Translations under genes and position numbers: made by a program
The notes under the pieces: model-generated
Told to the model about the DNA's origin: nothing
Database searches by the model: none
Seen by the model: the letters and a program-made list of their open reading frames with translations, nothing else
NCBI RefSeq assembly: GCF_900109455.1
Contig: NZ_FOAG01000011.1
Location: 56,945 to 120,944, forward strand
Length of the DNA stretch: 64,000 nucleotides
DNA from: Roseovarius azorensis
GTDB lineage: Bacteria > Pseudomonadota > Alphaproteobacteria > Rhodobacterales > Rhodobacteraceae
Direction of reading: 5' to 3'
Shown here: positions 25,087-33,865 of the stretch, one piece after another
How the letters are laid out: each line of letters starts with the position of its first letter
Numbering within the stretch: the first letter of the stretch is position 1

Positions 25087-25099
25087 ATGGTATACCAAA
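25087..25099. promoter_or_regulatory. GntR operator ATGGTATACCAAA upstream of eda-kdgK
   Basis: The TGGTATACCA core lies at 25088-25097, only 13 bp before the eda start codon, so a bound repressor would overlap the transcription start or ribosome-binding region. It is the fifth copy of the motif in the window. Confidence 0.7.
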
Positions 25100-25162
25100 T
25101 TCATCGCATACAGCCATAGCCTGACGAGGCGCGCCCAGGCAATGCCTTCTCTTGCGCGACCC

Positions 25163-26062
25163 TCAGTGCAGCGCCTTGTGGATCGCCGTGGCCATGCTGT
25201 CGATAAAGAGACGTGCCTTGGGATCCTGATGGCGGCGGTGGGTGTAGAGACACCCCAGTTGCACCGGCACCGGCGGACAGTCCTCGAGCACCGGCACCAG
25301 ACGCCCGGCGGCCAGGTGATCGGCCACCTCGAAACGCGGTTTCAGGATGATGCCATGCCCGGCCAGCGCCCAGTCGGTCAGGATGTCGCCGTCATCGCTC
25401 TCGAACGGGCCGGTGACGCTGACCCGCTCGATCCCGTCGCGGCCCTGCAGGGGCCACTGGAATTCGTCCACGCCGGGATAGCGCAGGTTGAGACAGGCAT
25501 GGTTGCGCGTGAGATCCTCGATGCCGACGGGCGCACCCGCCTGTTCCAGATAGGATGGCGCGGCGCACAGCAGACGCGGGCAATCCGCGATCTTGCGCAT
25601 CCTGAGGGTCGAATCCTTGGGCCGCCCGAGAAAGAACGCCACATCCAGCCCCTCATGCGTGAGGTCTATCGCCCGGTCCGACAGGCGCAGCCGCACGTTG
25701 ACCTCGGGATAGGCGGTGTGAAACCCCGGCACATTCGGGGCGATCAGCCGCCGCCCCAGCCCGAGCGGCGCCGCGACAAACAGCGTGCCGCGCGGGTGCT
25801 GGGTGATCTCGCTGACCTCGGCCTCGGCCTCGTCCACCGCTTCGAGGATCCGGCAGGCGCCGGGATAGAACATCCGCCCCTGTTCGGTGGGTTGCAACAC
25901 CCGCGTCGTGCGCTGAAACAACCGCACCCCCAGATGGTCCTCCAGATGCGAGACCCGCGCCGAGGCGACCGCCGCCGATATCCGCTGATCCCGCGCCGCG
26001 GCGGACATGCTGCCCAACTCATAGACACGCACGAAGGTTCGGATATTGTCGAGATAGGCCAT
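25163..26062 (-). CDS. LysR-family transcriptional regulator
   Basis: 299 residues: winged helix FVRVYELGSMSAAARDQRISAAVASARVS with HLEDHLGVRLFQRTTR, then a LysR effector domain of the CrgA/DsdC-like subgroup (LRLSDRAIDLTHEGLDVAFFLG, WALAGHGIILKPRFEVA). It is divergent from puuD, with a 109-bp gap, and is therefore the likely regulator of urate oxidation genes, perhaps sensing a purine; this is inferred from position. The ribosome-binding site before ATG 26062 is weak. Confidence 0.86.
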   Translation of the reverse strand: MAYLDNIRTFVRVYELGSMSAAARDQRISAAVASARVSHLEDHLGVRLFQRTTRVLQPTEQGRMFYPGACRILEAVDEAEAEVSEITQHPRGTLFVAAPLGLGRRLIAPNVPGFHTAYPEVNVRLRLSDRAIDLTHEGLDVAFFLGRPKDSTLRMRKIADCPRLLCAAPSYLEQAGAPVGIEDLTRNHACLNLRYPGVDEFQWPLQGRDGIERVSVTGPFESDDGDILTDWALAGHGIILKPRFEVADHLAAGRLVPVLEDCPPVPVQLGCLYTHRRHQDPKARLFIDSMATAIHKALH

Positions 26063-26171
26063 GGCCGGGGCATCTTTCGGAATTTATTGAAGCTGTCGAG
26101 CCGTTTCGCTCTCTAGCTGAAAATTGGCTCCGGCGCTAGCCTCGCGACCGCAGGAAACAGGAGACGGGGAC

Positions 26172-27386
26172 ATGCCGGAACAGGCAATCATTCTGGAATG
26201 GGCCGGATTTGCGATCCGCTGGCTGCATGTGATCACCGCGATGGCCTGGATCGGCAGTTCGTTCTATTTCATCGCGCTCGACCTTGGCCTCCGGCGCGCG
26301 CCGGACCTGCCGCCGGGCGCGCATGGCGAGGAATGGCAGGTGCATGGCGGCGGATTCTATCATATCCGCAAGTATCTGGTGGCCCCGTCTCAGATGCCCG
26401 AGCACCTGACATGGTTCAAATGGGAGAGCTATTCCACCTGGCTCTCGGGTGCGGCGCTGCTGGCCCTGGTCTACTGGGCAGGGGCAGAGCTTTACCTGCT
26501 CGCGCCCGACAGCCCGCTCGGCCTGTGGCAGGGGATCGCGGTCTCGGGCGGCTCGCTGGCCATCGGCTGGCTGATCTATGACCGGCTGTGCAAATCCGGG
26601 ATGGCAGAGCGACCGACGCTGCTGATGCTGCTGTTGTTCGTGCTGCTGACGGCGATGGGCTGGGCCTATACGCAGGTCTTCACGGGCCGCGCGATGATGC
26701 TGCATCTGGGCGCATTCACCGCGACGATCATGACCGCCAATGTATTTTTCATCATCATGCCCAACCAGCGCATCGTGGTCGCCGATCTTCAGGCCGGGCG
26801 TGAGGCGGACGCGAAATACGGGCGCATCGCGAAACTGCGCTCGACGCATAACAATTACCTCACCCTGCCGGTCATTTTCCTGATGCTGTCGAACCATTAC
26901 CCGCTGGCCTTTGCGACCGAATGGAACTGGGTGATCGCCGCGCTGGTCTTTCTCATGGGGGTGACGATCCGGCATTTCTTCAATTCCATGCATGCCCGGC
27001 AGGGGCGGCCATGGTGGACATGGGGGCTGACCGCGCTGATCTTTGCGGTGATCGTCTGGCTCTCGGCGCTCTCGCCCGAGGCCGCGCAGGAGGCCACGCT
27101 GACCCCCGCGCAGACCCGCCTGACCGAGGCCCCCGGTTTCGACGCGGTGCAGGAGATCGTGGCGATCCGCTGCTCCATGTGCCACGCGGCAGAGCCGCTC
27201 TGGCCCGGTCTTGCCCATGCGCCCGGCAACGTGATCCTCGAATCCCCCGCCGACATCGCCCGTCATGCCCGGCCGCTATACCTTCAGGCCGGGCTCAGCC
27301 ATGCCATGCCGCCCGCCAACCTGACATGGATGGAACCCGCCGAGCGGCAGGCGCTGGTGGCCTGGTATCGCGCCGCGGCACGCTGA
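26172..27386 (+). CDS. puuD: Urate hydroxylase PuuD (membrane protein with C-terminal cytochrome c domain)
   Basis: 404 residues. The first ~310 form a polytopic membrane domain (RWLHVITAMAWIGSSFYFIAL; HLTWFKWESYSTWLSG; HNNYLTLPVIFLMLSNHYPL), typical of the urate-oxidising PuuD family. The C-terminal ~90 residues hold a cytochrome c haem site, CSMCH, with a likely axial methionine in HAMPPAN. PuuD oxidises urate to 5-hydroxyisourate and passes electrons to the respiratory chain. The ATG at 26172 follows GGAGACGGGGA; the longer frame is not supported. The other uricolytic genes are not in the window. Confidence 0.92.
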   Translation: MPEQAIILEWAGFAIRWLHVITAMAWIGSSFYFIALDLGLRRAPDLPPGAHGEEWQVHGGGFYHIRKYLVAPSQMPEHLTWFKWESYSTWLSGAALLALVYWAGAELYLLAPDSPLGLWQGIAVSGGSLAIGWLIYDRLCKSGMAERPTLLMLLLFVLLTAMGWAYTQVFTGRAMMLHLGAFTATIMTANVFFIIMPNQRIVVADLQAGREADAKYGRIAKLRSTHNNYLTLPVIFLMLSNHYPLAFATEWNWVIAALVFLMGVTIRHFFNSMHARQGRPWWTWGLTALIFAVIVWLSALSPEAAQEATLTPAQTRLTEAPGFDAVQEIVAIRCSMCHAAEPLWPGLAHAPGNVILESPADIARHARPLYLQAGLSHAMPPANLTWMEPAERQALVAWYRAAAR

Positions 27387-27447
27387 GCCGCGCGGCTTGA
27401 CGACGGCGGGCAGAGGCGCGAGACAGGGGGCCAGAGGAGAAACGCCC

Positions 27448-28332
27448 ATGAAGATCGCCACCGCCGCCTACCCGCTCGACATGCTCGGCTCCTGGGCCGA
27501 CTATGCCCGCAAACTCGGCGACTGGGTGGCCGATGCCGCCGGTCAGGGGGTCGATCTGGCGGTTTTCCCCGAGTACGGCGCGATGGAACTGGCCACGCTG
27601 GCCGGACCCGAGGCGGCGGGCGATCTGGAGCGTTCGCTGCATGCGGTTTCCGAGCGGATCACGGAGGCCGACGACCTGCATGCCGATCTGGCGGCAAAAC
27701 ATGGCCTGCATATCCTTGCCGCCTCGGCCCCGGTATTCGATCCCGACCTGGGCGCGCGCCCGGTCAATCGCGCCCGCCTCTTCACCCCCACCGGCGCACG
27801 CGGGCATCAGGACAAGCAGATCATGACCCGGTTCGAGCGCGAGGACTGGCACGTCGCCCCCGGCGGGCCGCTCAAACTCTTTGAAACCGCACTCGGAAAA
27901 ATCGGCATCCTGATCTGCTATGACAGCGAATTCCCCCTGCTGGGCCGGGCATTGGCCGAGGCCGACCTGATCCTCGTGCCCTCCTGCACCGAGGCGCTGA
28001 CCGGCTATTCCCGCGTCCGCATCGGTGCGATGGCCCGCGCGCTCGAGGCGCAATGCGTCACCGTCATGGCCTCGACCGTGGGCGCGGCGGACTGGTCGCC
28101 GGCGGTCGATGCCAACACCGGCATGGGCGGCATCTTTGGCCCGCCCGATACCGGATTTCCGCCCACCGGCGTGATCGCCGAGGGCACATTGAACCGCCCC
28201 GGCTGGACCGTGGCCGAGGTCGATCCGGCCCGCATCGCGCATGTGCGCGCCGATGGCGTCGTGCTCAACCGCCGCCACTGGCACGATCAGACGGGCCGCG
28301 ACACGCCGGTCACTTCTGTCGCTTTACGCTGA
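27448..28332 (+). CDS. Carbon-nitrogen hydrolase (nitrilase superfamily)
   Basis: 294 residues with the complete Glu-Lys-Cys triad of the superfamily: glutamate in VFPEYGAMEL, lysine in RGHQDKQIMTRFE, and cysteine in ILICYDSEFPLLG. An amidase acting on a small amide or an N-carbamyl compound is likely. It lies 62 bp after puuD with its own AGAGGAG site, so it may be co-transcribed and act in purine or nitrogen salvage, but a purine link is only positional. It has no signal peptide and should be cytoplasmic. Confidence 0.87.
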   Translation: MKIATAAYPLDMLGSWADYARKLGDWVADAAGQGVDLAVFPEYGAMELATLAGPEAAGDLERSLHAVSERITEADDLHADLAAKHGLHILAASAPVFDPDLGARPVNRARLFTPTGARGHQDKQIMTRFEREDWHVAPGGPLKLFETALGKIGILICYDSEFPLLGRALAEADLILVPSCTEALTGYSRVRIGAMARALEAQCVTVMASTVGAADWSPAVDANTGMGGIFGPPDTGFPPTGVIAEGTLNRPGWTVAEVDPARIAHVRADGVVLNRRHWHDQTGRDTPVTSVALR

Positions 28333-28340
28333 TTAGACCC

Positions 28341-28369
28341 TTGAAAAACCCGCGAAACGGGCGCATTTA
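28341..28369 (+). promoter_or_regulatory. Candidate promoter of infA
   Basis: TTGAAA at 28341-28346 is followed 17 bp later by CATTTA, a weak -10. The spacer holds the small dyad CCCG-CGAAA-CGGG. It lies about 45 bp before the infA start. The -10 match is poor. Confidence 0.3.
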
Positions 28370-28415
28370 CTAGCGCGTTCCGCATTCTGGCGGGATGCCA
28401 AAGCAAGGAGAGACC

Positions 28416-28634
28416 ATGGCCAAGGAAGACACGCTCGAATTTCCCGGTGTCGTCAAGGAACTCCTGCCCAACGCGACATTCAGGGTCGAGCTTGAAAACG
28501 GCCATGAGATCATCGCGCATACGGCAGGCAAGATGCGCAAGAACCGCATCCGCGTTCTGGCGGGCGACAAGGTGCAGGTGGAAATGACACCTTACGATCT
28601 GACCAAGGGTCGGATCAACTATCGCTTCAAGTAA
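28416..28634 (+). CDS. infA: Translation initiation factor IF-1
   Basis: 72 residues, the standard length, forming a single OB fold. Sequence [20 protein letters not shown] and the end KGRINYRFK are typical of alphaproteobacterial IF-1. It binds the ribosomal A site during initiation. AAGGAGAGACC lies just upstream of ATG 28416. It is followed after 15 bp by maf, starting the housekeeping run infA-maf-rng-yacG. Confidence 0.97.
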   Translation: MAKEDTLEFPGVVKELLPNATFRVELENGHEIIAHTAGKMRKNRIRVLAGDKVQVEMTPYDLTKGRINYRFK

Positions 28635-28649
28635 GCGCCTGATTTTCGG

Positions 28650-29228
28650 ATGAAATTCATTCTCGGATCGGGCAGCCCGCGCCGCCGCGATCTGTTGGCG
28701 CAGATCGGGGTCGTGGCGGATGACATCCGCCCGCCGGAGATCGACGAGACGCCGCTGAAGGGCGAGTTGCCCCGCCCCTACTGCACCCGCATGGCCCGCG
28801 ACAAGGCGCGGGCGGTCGTGGCGGGTGCGGATGACATCGTGCTTACCGCCGACACCACCGTGGCGCTTGGCCGCCGAATCCTTGGCAAGCCCGAGACCGC
28901 CGCCGAGGCCGCCACATTCCTCCTGATGCTCTCCGGCCGCCGCCACCGGGTGATCACCGCCGTCGCGGTGCGCCGGGGCGAACGCCTGTGGGTGCGGGAC
29001 GTGGTGACCGCCGTCAGGATGAAACGCCTCTCGGACGAGGAACTGAACGCCTATCTCGCCTCGAACGACTGGCAGGGCAAGGCGGGCGGCTACGGCATTC
29101 AGGGGCCCGCCGGGGCGCTGATCCCGTGGATTGAGGGATCGTTCACCGCCGTTGTCGGCCTGCCGCTGAGTGAAACCGCCGGGCTGTTGCAGGCGGCAGG
29201 CTATCCGCTGTGGAAGGACACGCCATGA
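28650..29228 (+). CDS. maf: Maf-family nucleoside triphosphate pyrophosphatase
   Basis: 192 residues with the family signature at the N-terminus ([12 protein letters not shown]), the catalytic aspartate region LTADTTVAL, and [20 protein letters not shown]. Maf proteins hydrolyse non-canonical or canonical nucleoside triphosphates to monophosphates. Rhodobacteraceae often carry two maf genes; this is the copy next to infA. It overlaps rng by 4 bp (ATGA at 29225). Confidence 0.93.
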   Translation: MKFILGSGSPRRRDLLAQIGVVADDIRPPEIDETPLKGELPRPYCTRMARDKARAVVAGADDIVLTADTTVALGRRILGKPETAAEAATFLLMLSGRRHRVITAVAVRRGERLWVRDVVTAVRMKRLSDEELNAYLASNDWQGKAGGYGIQGPAGALIPWIEGSFTAVVGLPLSETAGLLQAAGYPLWKDTP

Positions 29229-30250
29229 CGCCGCGCACCATCGCCCTCGATCACCTGAACGGCGCAGAGGCGGCGGCGCTCATGGTGGGGGGGCGTCTCG
29301 ATGACCTGCTGATCGATTCGGATCACCCCCGGCCCGGCGCGATCTACCGCGCCATCGCCGACCGGCCCGTCAAGGGACAGGGGGGCATGTTCCTGCGCAC
29401 GCCCGACGGCCCCGCCTTTCTGCGTCAGGTCAAGGGGCTGGCCCCCGGCCAGCCGCTGCTGGTGCAGGTTACCGGCCATGCAGAGACGGGCAAGGCCCTG
29501 CCGGTGACGACGAAATTGCTGTTCAAGAGCCGCTACGCGATCGTCACCCCCGACGCGCCGGGCCTGAACGTGTCACGCAGCATCAGGGATGACGACCTGC
29601 GCGACCGGTTGCTGGAAACCGCCCATGCGGAAATGGGCGACAGCCCGATGGGCCTGATCCTGCGCTCGGCCTGCGCGCAGGCGGACAACGCCGATATCGC
29701 CGGGGATATTCAGGCGATGCTGGATCTCGCCCACGCCGTTCTGGCCGATGCCACAGGCGGCGACCCCGAGAAACTGACCGAAGGCGACGGGCCGCATGCC
29801 CTCGCCTGGCGCGACTGGACGGAACCCGGCGATGTGCTGACCGATCCGGGGTGTTTCGTCACGCTTGGCGTGCTCGACCAGATCGACGCCCTGCGCGACC
29901 CGCAGGTGCCCCTGCCCGGTGGCGGGTCCTATTTCGTCGAACCCACCCGTGCGCTGACCGCTATCGACGTCAACACCGGCGGCGACGCCAGCCTCGCCGC
30001 CGGGCTCAAGGCCAACCTCGCCATGGCGCGCGACCTGCCGCGGCAGTTGCGCCTGCGGGGGCTGGGCGGGCAGATCACCCTCGATCTGGCACCCATGCCG
30101 AAAAAGGACCGCCGCCAGTTCGAGACCTCGCTGCGCGCCGCGTTCCGCCACGACATGACCGAAACCGCCCTTGCCGGCTGGACGCCGCTGGGGCATTTTG
30201 AACTGCAACGCAAACGCGACCGCCTGCCACTGTCGATGGTGCTGGAATGA
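29225..30250 (+). CDS. rng: Ribonuclease E/G family protein (short form)
   Basis: 341 residues. An N-terminal S1-like segment ([20 protein letters not shown]) precedes a catalytic domain with the two metal-binding aspartates, in [15 protein letters not shown] and [13 protein letters not shown]. It lacks the zinc-link CPxC and the long C-terminal scaffold of RNase E, so it is shorter than E. coli RNase G (489). Such short forms are usual next to maf-yacG in this family. It probably helps rRNA or mRNA processing. It is translationally coupled on both sides (ATGA overlaps). Confidence 0.9.
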   Translation: MTPRTIALDHLNGAEAAALMVGGRLDDLLIDSDHPRPGAIYRAIADRPVKGQGGMFLRTPDGPAFLRQVKGLAPGQPLLVQVTGHAETGKALPVTTKLLFKSRYAIVTPDAPGLNVSRSIRDDDLRDRLLETAHAEMGDSPMGLILRSACAQADNADIAGDIQAMLDLAHAVLADATGGDPEKLTEGDGPHALAWRDWTEPGDVLTDPGCFVTLGVLDQIDALRDPQVPLPGGGSYFVEPTRALTAIDVNTGGDASLAAGLKANLAMARDLPRQLRLRGLGGQITLDLAPMPKKDRRQFETSLRAAFRHDMTETALAGWTPLGHFELQRKRDRLPLSMVLE

Positions 30251-30429
30251 CCTGCCCGATCTGCCGTAAACCCGCCGACCCCCGCTATCGCCCGTTCTGC
30301 TCGAAACGCTGCGCCGATGTCGATCTGGGCAAATGGTTCGGCGGCGATTATGCCGTGCCCTCGGACGATCCGGCCGATATCGAAGAGGCGGTCGAGGCGG
30401 CCACCAGAGCGACACAAAAACCCCACTGA
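30247..30429 (+). CDS. yacG: DNA gyrase inhibitor / zinc-binding protein YacG
   Basis: 60 residues with the four-cysteine zinc site CPICRKP ... FCSKRCADVDLGKWF that defines YacG. E. coli YacG binds GyrB and inhibits gyrase. Overlap with rng by 4 bp shows it belongs to the same operon. The C-terminal tail is acidic (DDPADIEEAVEAA). Confidence 0.93.
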   Translation: MTCPICRKPADPRYRPFCSKRCADVDLGKWFGGDYAVPSDDPADIEEAVEAATRATQKPH

Positions 30430-30507
30430 TTTTTGCGCAAAGCCTCTGGACACCCCGCCCACGCTCGCCTAGAACGCATCCACCCGAACGGCCCCGCCGT
30501 TCCCCAT

Positions 30508-30582
30508 GCCCGGGTAGCTCAGGGGTAGAGCAGTGGATTGAAAATCCTCGTGTCGGTGGTTCGATTCCGCCCCCGGGCACCA
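30508..30582 (+). tRNA. tRNA-Phe (GAA)
   Basis: 75 nt with a full cloverleaf: acceptor GCCCGGG/CCCGGGC, D-arm GCTC/GAGC, anticodon arm TGGATTGAAAATCC with anticodon GAA, and T-arm GGTGGTTCGATTCCGCC. Discriminator A and encoded CCA are present. It lies 78 bp after yacG. Confidence 0.95.
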
Positions 30583-30908
30583 TTTTGGACCCGTTGCGTC
30601 GATCCGGGTTCACCGTGACCCGCTCCGGGCTCCGTGTGGTTGCATGCGCGATGGTTCCGAGTTGGCTGAAGCAGACGCAAACGGCTCTCATCCATCGCTT
30701 GTGGCGACAGATCCCCCGATCCGCGCGGCGGCATAGCCGACGCAGGAAAGTTACTGTCCAGATGCAGATGCGCTCCGGCGCTCCGGCTTTGGACCGGCTC
30801 GGGTGAAACGCCGCAGGTTATTGATTTATCGCAATTTCGAGCTGAAAAAATCTGTCAACTTTGTCTGAAATTGCGCTAAGGTGAGCCAACCCAGGAAGGA
30901 GCCACGGT
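30583..30908. other. Gap between tRNA-Phe and ctaB; inverted repeat near ctaB
   Basis: No gene is supported in these 326 bp. The last 90 bp are AT-rich and probably hold the ctaB promoter. A 9-bp inverted repeat, CGCAATTTC at 30830-30838 and GAAATTGCG at 30867-30875, brackets this region with a 28-bp spacer and could be a regulator site. No firm -35/-10 assignment was made. Confidence 0.35.
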
Positions 30909-31820
30909 ATGCCTATTGCAAACGGCCTGGTCGCGCGTACCGCGCTGGTGTTCCGGTCAAGCCGGGTGGCACATTTCATCGCCCTGACAAAGCCACGGGT
31001 CATGTCGCTTGCGATCTTTACGGCGTTCGTCGGCATGGTTGTCGCGCCGGGAGAGATGTCCTGGGGGAAAACCGTCATTTCGATCGCGGCGATCGCGGCA
31101 GGCGCGGGAGGCGCGGGGGCGTTGAACATGTGGTATGACGCCCCGATCGACGCAAGGATGGCACGCACGGCGAACCGGCCCTTGCCGGCGGGGGAGGTTT
31201 CGTCTGTCGAGGCGCTGGTCTTCGGCCTTGTGCTGGCCGTCGTGGGTGTGATCGCGCTTGCGCTTGCGGCGAACCCGCTTGCGGCGGGGCTGCTGGCCGG
31301 GACGATTGCCTTTTACAGCGTCCTTTACACGATGTGGTTGAAATACGTAACGCCGCAGAACATCGTGATCGGGGGCGCGGCCGGTGCATTGCCGCCGGTG
31401 ATCGGCTGGACGGCGGCGACAGGTTCGCCGGACTGGCAGGCGCTGGTGCTGTTCGGGATCGTCTTTCTCTGGACGCCGCCGCATTTCTGGGCGCTCGCCT
31501 TGCTCAAGTCGGCCGATTACAGCGCCGCCCGGATACCGATGCTGCCCGTCGTCGCAGGTGAGACCGCGACCAAAAGGCAGATTCTGGCATATATCGTCGT
31601 GCTCGCCCCGTTTGCCGCCGTGCCATGGTTCGCGGGCATGGCCGGGGTGGTCTATGGCGGCCTGGCGATGGCGCTGGGCGCCGAACTGCTGCGCCGGGGC
31701 TGGCGGCTGATGAGGACGCCGATCGACGTCTCGCGCGGGCCTGCGCGGGGGTTGTTCGCCTTTTCGATCGTCTATCTTTACGCCATCTTCTCGGCGCTGC
31801 TGCTCGACGCGGGCGTGTGA
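30909..31820 (+). CDS. ctaB: Protoheme IX farnesyltransferase (haem O synthase)
   Basis: 303 residues of a polytopic UbiA-type prenyltransferase. The two aspartate-rich sites are NMWYDAPIDARMARTANRPLP and LKSADYSAARIPMLPV, and TKPRVMSL near residue 28 is the CtaB start motif. It adds a farnesyl group to haem B for use in haem-copper oxidases. AGGAAGGAGCC lies upstream of ATG 30909. It converges on an alternative cytochrome oxidase operon, which suggests it serves that enzyme as an additional ctaB copy; whether another ctaB exists is not visible here. Confidence 0.93.
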   Translation: MPIANGLVARTALVFRSSRVAHFIALTKPRVMSLAIFTAFVGMVVAPGEMSWGKTVISIAAIAAGAGGAGALNMWYDAPIDARMARTANRPLPAGEVSSVEALVFGLVLAVVGVIALALAANPLAAGLLAGTIAFYSVLYTMWLKYVTPQNIVIGGAAGALPPVIGWTAATGSPDWQALVLFGIVFLWTPPHFWALALLKSADYSAARIPMLPVVAGETATKRQILAYIVVLAPFAAVPWFAGMAGVVYGGLAMALGAELLRRGWRLMRTPIDVSRGPARGLFAFSIVYLYAIFSALLLDAGV

Positions 31821-31867
31821 GGCGGGTTCGGTCCGGTCAGCCCGAAGCCGGCAGGACGGGGTCGGTT

Positions 31868-31907
31868 ATGACCTGTCACGCAAGACATGTCTTGTATGAC
31901 ATGTCAT
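31868..31907. repeat. Three tandem 12-bp palindromes, 14-bp period
   Basis: ATGACCTGTCAC (31868-31879, imperfect), AAGACATGTCTT (31882-31893, perfect) and ATGACATGTCAT (31896-31907, perfect) begin exactly 14 bp apart. The third copy equals the repeat unit at 499-524. The cluster lies between the converging ctaB and cox operons. Confidence 0.75.
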
Positions 31908-32095
31908 GGGGGTAGGTGGCCGGAGGCCGCGAGTCTGAGAGGCGCCGGACGCTCCACGGTTCGGGATGCTGCGGTCTGGCGCGAGCGGGGAATTCCCGAT
32001 GTGCCGGTTCCCGCCGCAGATGCGCGCGACTGTCGCGCGGACCGGACCTGACACGCCCCGCGCGGGGGCCGGATCCCCTGGCTGGCAGGGCCGCC

Positions 32096-32446
32096 TCAGG
32101 GCCCCGAAAAGACCACCGCGCGGGTCGCAAAGGTGTAATCCGACTCTACCGTCATGATCGCCAGAAAGGCCAGTACCGCAGCCGGTGGCAGCAGGATGGC
32201 GTAGATCAGCGCCAGACGCTCCCACGCCATGTGCATGAAGACGGCGACGATCAGGCCAGCCTTCATCAACATGAAGATCAGGATCAGCGACCAGCGCAGC
32301 ATCCCCTGCAACTCGGCGTAGTCGACCATGTAGGAAAACGCGCTCAGCACGAAAAGCAGCCCCCACACGAGGAAATACAGCTTGAGCGGATGTTGTTGCC
32401 CCTCAATGTGGGCGGTGGCCGGTTTACCCGTCATCGTGTCTGTCAT
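32096..32446 (-). CDS. Cytochrome c oxidase subunit IV family protein
   Basis: 116 residues with three membrane helices (LYFLVWGLLFVLSAFSYMV; LILIFMLMKAGLIVAVFMHM; LIYAILLPPAAVLAFLAIM). The MKAGLIVAVFMHMAWE segment is typical of the prokaryotic subunit IV (COX4_pro/CtaF) family. It is the last gene of the oxidase operon, 9 bp after subunit III, with GGTGAGGGG upstream of its start. It probably stabilises the CuB site of subunit I. Confidence 0.87.
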   Translation of the reverse strand: MTDTMTGKPATAHIEGQQHPLKLYFLVWGLLFVLSAFSYMVDYAELQGMLRWSLILIFMLMKAGLIVAVFMHMAWERLALIYAILLPPAAVLAFLAIMTVESDYTFATRAVVFSGP

Positions 32447-32455
32447 GACTGCCCC

Positions 32456-33163
32456 TCACCAGAGATAGAAAAACGCGAAGATGAAGACCCATACGAGGTC
32501 GACGAAGTGCCAGTAAAGCCCCATGATCTCGACCGCCTCGTAATCGCCCGCCCCCGATTTCAGCCATGTGCGGCCCGGCCGGTCAAAGCTGCCGCGCCAG
32601 ATCTTTGTCGCGATGATGATCAGGAAAAGCACGCCGAACGAGACATGGGTGCCGTGGAACCCGGTGATCATGAAGAAGCTGGCGCCGAACTGTTCCGCGC
32701 CAAAGGGATTTTCCCAGGGCCGCACCCCTTCCTGGATCAGCTTGGTCCACTCAAAGGCCTGCATGCCGACAAAGGTCGCACCAAGGAACGCGGTCAGATA
32801 CATCAGCCCCGCCGTCGCCTTGCGCGCGCGGGCATAGCCGCAGCGGACAGCCATCGCCATCGTGCCGCTTGAGGAAATCAGAACGAATGTCATGATCGCG
32901 ATCAGCAGCAGCGGCAGTTCCACGCCGCCGACATGCAGGGCGAACACCTCGCTTGCATTCGGCCATTCGGATTGCGTCGACATCCGGGCCGACATGTATC
33001 CCAGCAGGAAGATGCTGAACACGAAGGTGTCGCTCAGCAGGAAAATCCACATCATCGCCTTGCCCCACGAAACGCGCTTGAAGGCGCGCTGGTCGGAGCT
33101 CCAGTCCTTCACAAAGCCGTCGAGGCCTTGGGCGCGGTCTGCGTGCAGGGTGTGTTCAGCCAT
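32456..33163 (-). CDS. Cytochrome c oxidase subunit III
   Basis: 235 residues with about five to seven membrane helices, including FLGATFVGMQAFEWTKL, ITGFHGTHVSFGVLFL and AVEIMGLYWHFVDLVWVFIF, the signature of haem-copper oxidase subunit III. In organisation this matches CoxO/CoxP of the alternative Bradyrhizobium coxMNOP oxidase, where two subunit III-like genes follow subunit I. ATG 33163 has GAGGGACC upstream. Confidence 0.92.
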   Translation of the reverse strand: MAEHTLHADRAQGLDGFVKDWSSDQRAFKRVSWGKAMMWIFLLSDTFVFSIFLLGYMSARMSTQSEWPNASEVFALHVGGVELPLLLIAIMTFVLISSSGTMAMAVRCGYARARKATAGLMYLTAFLGATFVGMQAFEWTKLIQEGVRPWENPFGAEQFGASFFMITGFHGTHVSFGVLFLIIIATKIWRGSFDRPGRTWLKSGAGDYEAVEIMGLYWHFVDLVWVFIFAFFYLW

Positions 33164-33172
33164 GACGGTCCC

Positions 33173-33865
33173 TCATGTCAGAATGGTGCGACAGATGTCG
33201 ATCAGCCGGTTGGCCCAGCCCATGAACAGGATCAGCAGCCCCAGCCAGACGATCAGCAGGAAATCCCAGTATGCGGCGCAAAGGCCCACTCTCAGCCTGA
33301 TCCGGCGGGGGTCGATGCCGTTCTGGGCCAGCACGGCGCCCAGGGCCACGATGCCGCCCAGGATGTGCAACCCGTGCAACCCGCTCAGCAGGTAGAAAAA
33401 ACTTGCCGCGGGGCCGGATGTGAGACCGTCGCCCCCGGTCTGCAACATGCGCCAGACCAGCAACTGACCGATCAGAAAGCCAAGCGTGGCCAGCCCGGCC
33501 CCCGTCATGTCGCGCCTGGCGCCCGACAAGTCCCCCCGAAGGGCGGACCGTTTGCCCAGATGGAAAAAGACGCTGGCCAGCAAAAGCAGCGATGTATTCA
33601 GCCAGACGGCCCCCGGCAGAGTCAGCGATGACCATGTCTCAAGATCCATCCGCATGACAAAGGCGCTGCCAAAAAGCGCGAACAGCGAGCCGACGACAAC
33701 AAGAAAGATGCCAAGCCCGACACGTTCGACGGGAAAGGGAGCCTTGGGCGCCACGTCTGCGATTGCCCCGGTCTCCAGCCAGGGTTTTGACATCACGCCC
33801 TGACGCAACAGCCACCAGAACGACAGCGCGATGATCGACAGGATGAAGACCAGTATGACCGTCAT
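33173..33865 (-). CDS. Second cytochrome c oxidase subunit III-like protein
   Basis: 230 residues with several membrane helices. LLSGLHGLHILGGIVALGAV and AAYWDFLLIVWLGLLILFMG are recognisable subunit III segments, but the N-terminal half is divergent and a basic loop (RSALRGDLSGARRD) separates helices. The start at 33865 overlaps the subunit I stop by 4 bp (ATGA); the longer frame to 33889 is disfavoured for that reason. It fits the extra subunit III of coxMNOP-type clusters. Confidence 0.83.
   Translation of the reverse strand: MTVILVFILSIIALSFWWLLRQGVMSKPWLETGAIADVAPKAPFPVERVGLGIFLVVVGSLFALFGSAFVMRMDLETWSSLTLPGAVWLNTSLLLLASVFFHLGKRSALRGDLSGARRDMTGAGLATLGFLIGQLLVWRMLQTGGDGLTSGPAASFFYLLSGLHGLHILGGIVALGAVLAQNGIDPRRIRLRVGLCAAYWDFLLIVWLGLLILFMGWANRLIDICRTILT

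Noticed and set aside
31821..32095. Short frames running through the palindrome array (for example one reading MTCHTRHV)
   Set aside because: They arise from the repeated palindrome itself, differ at each copy, and have no ribosome-binding sites.
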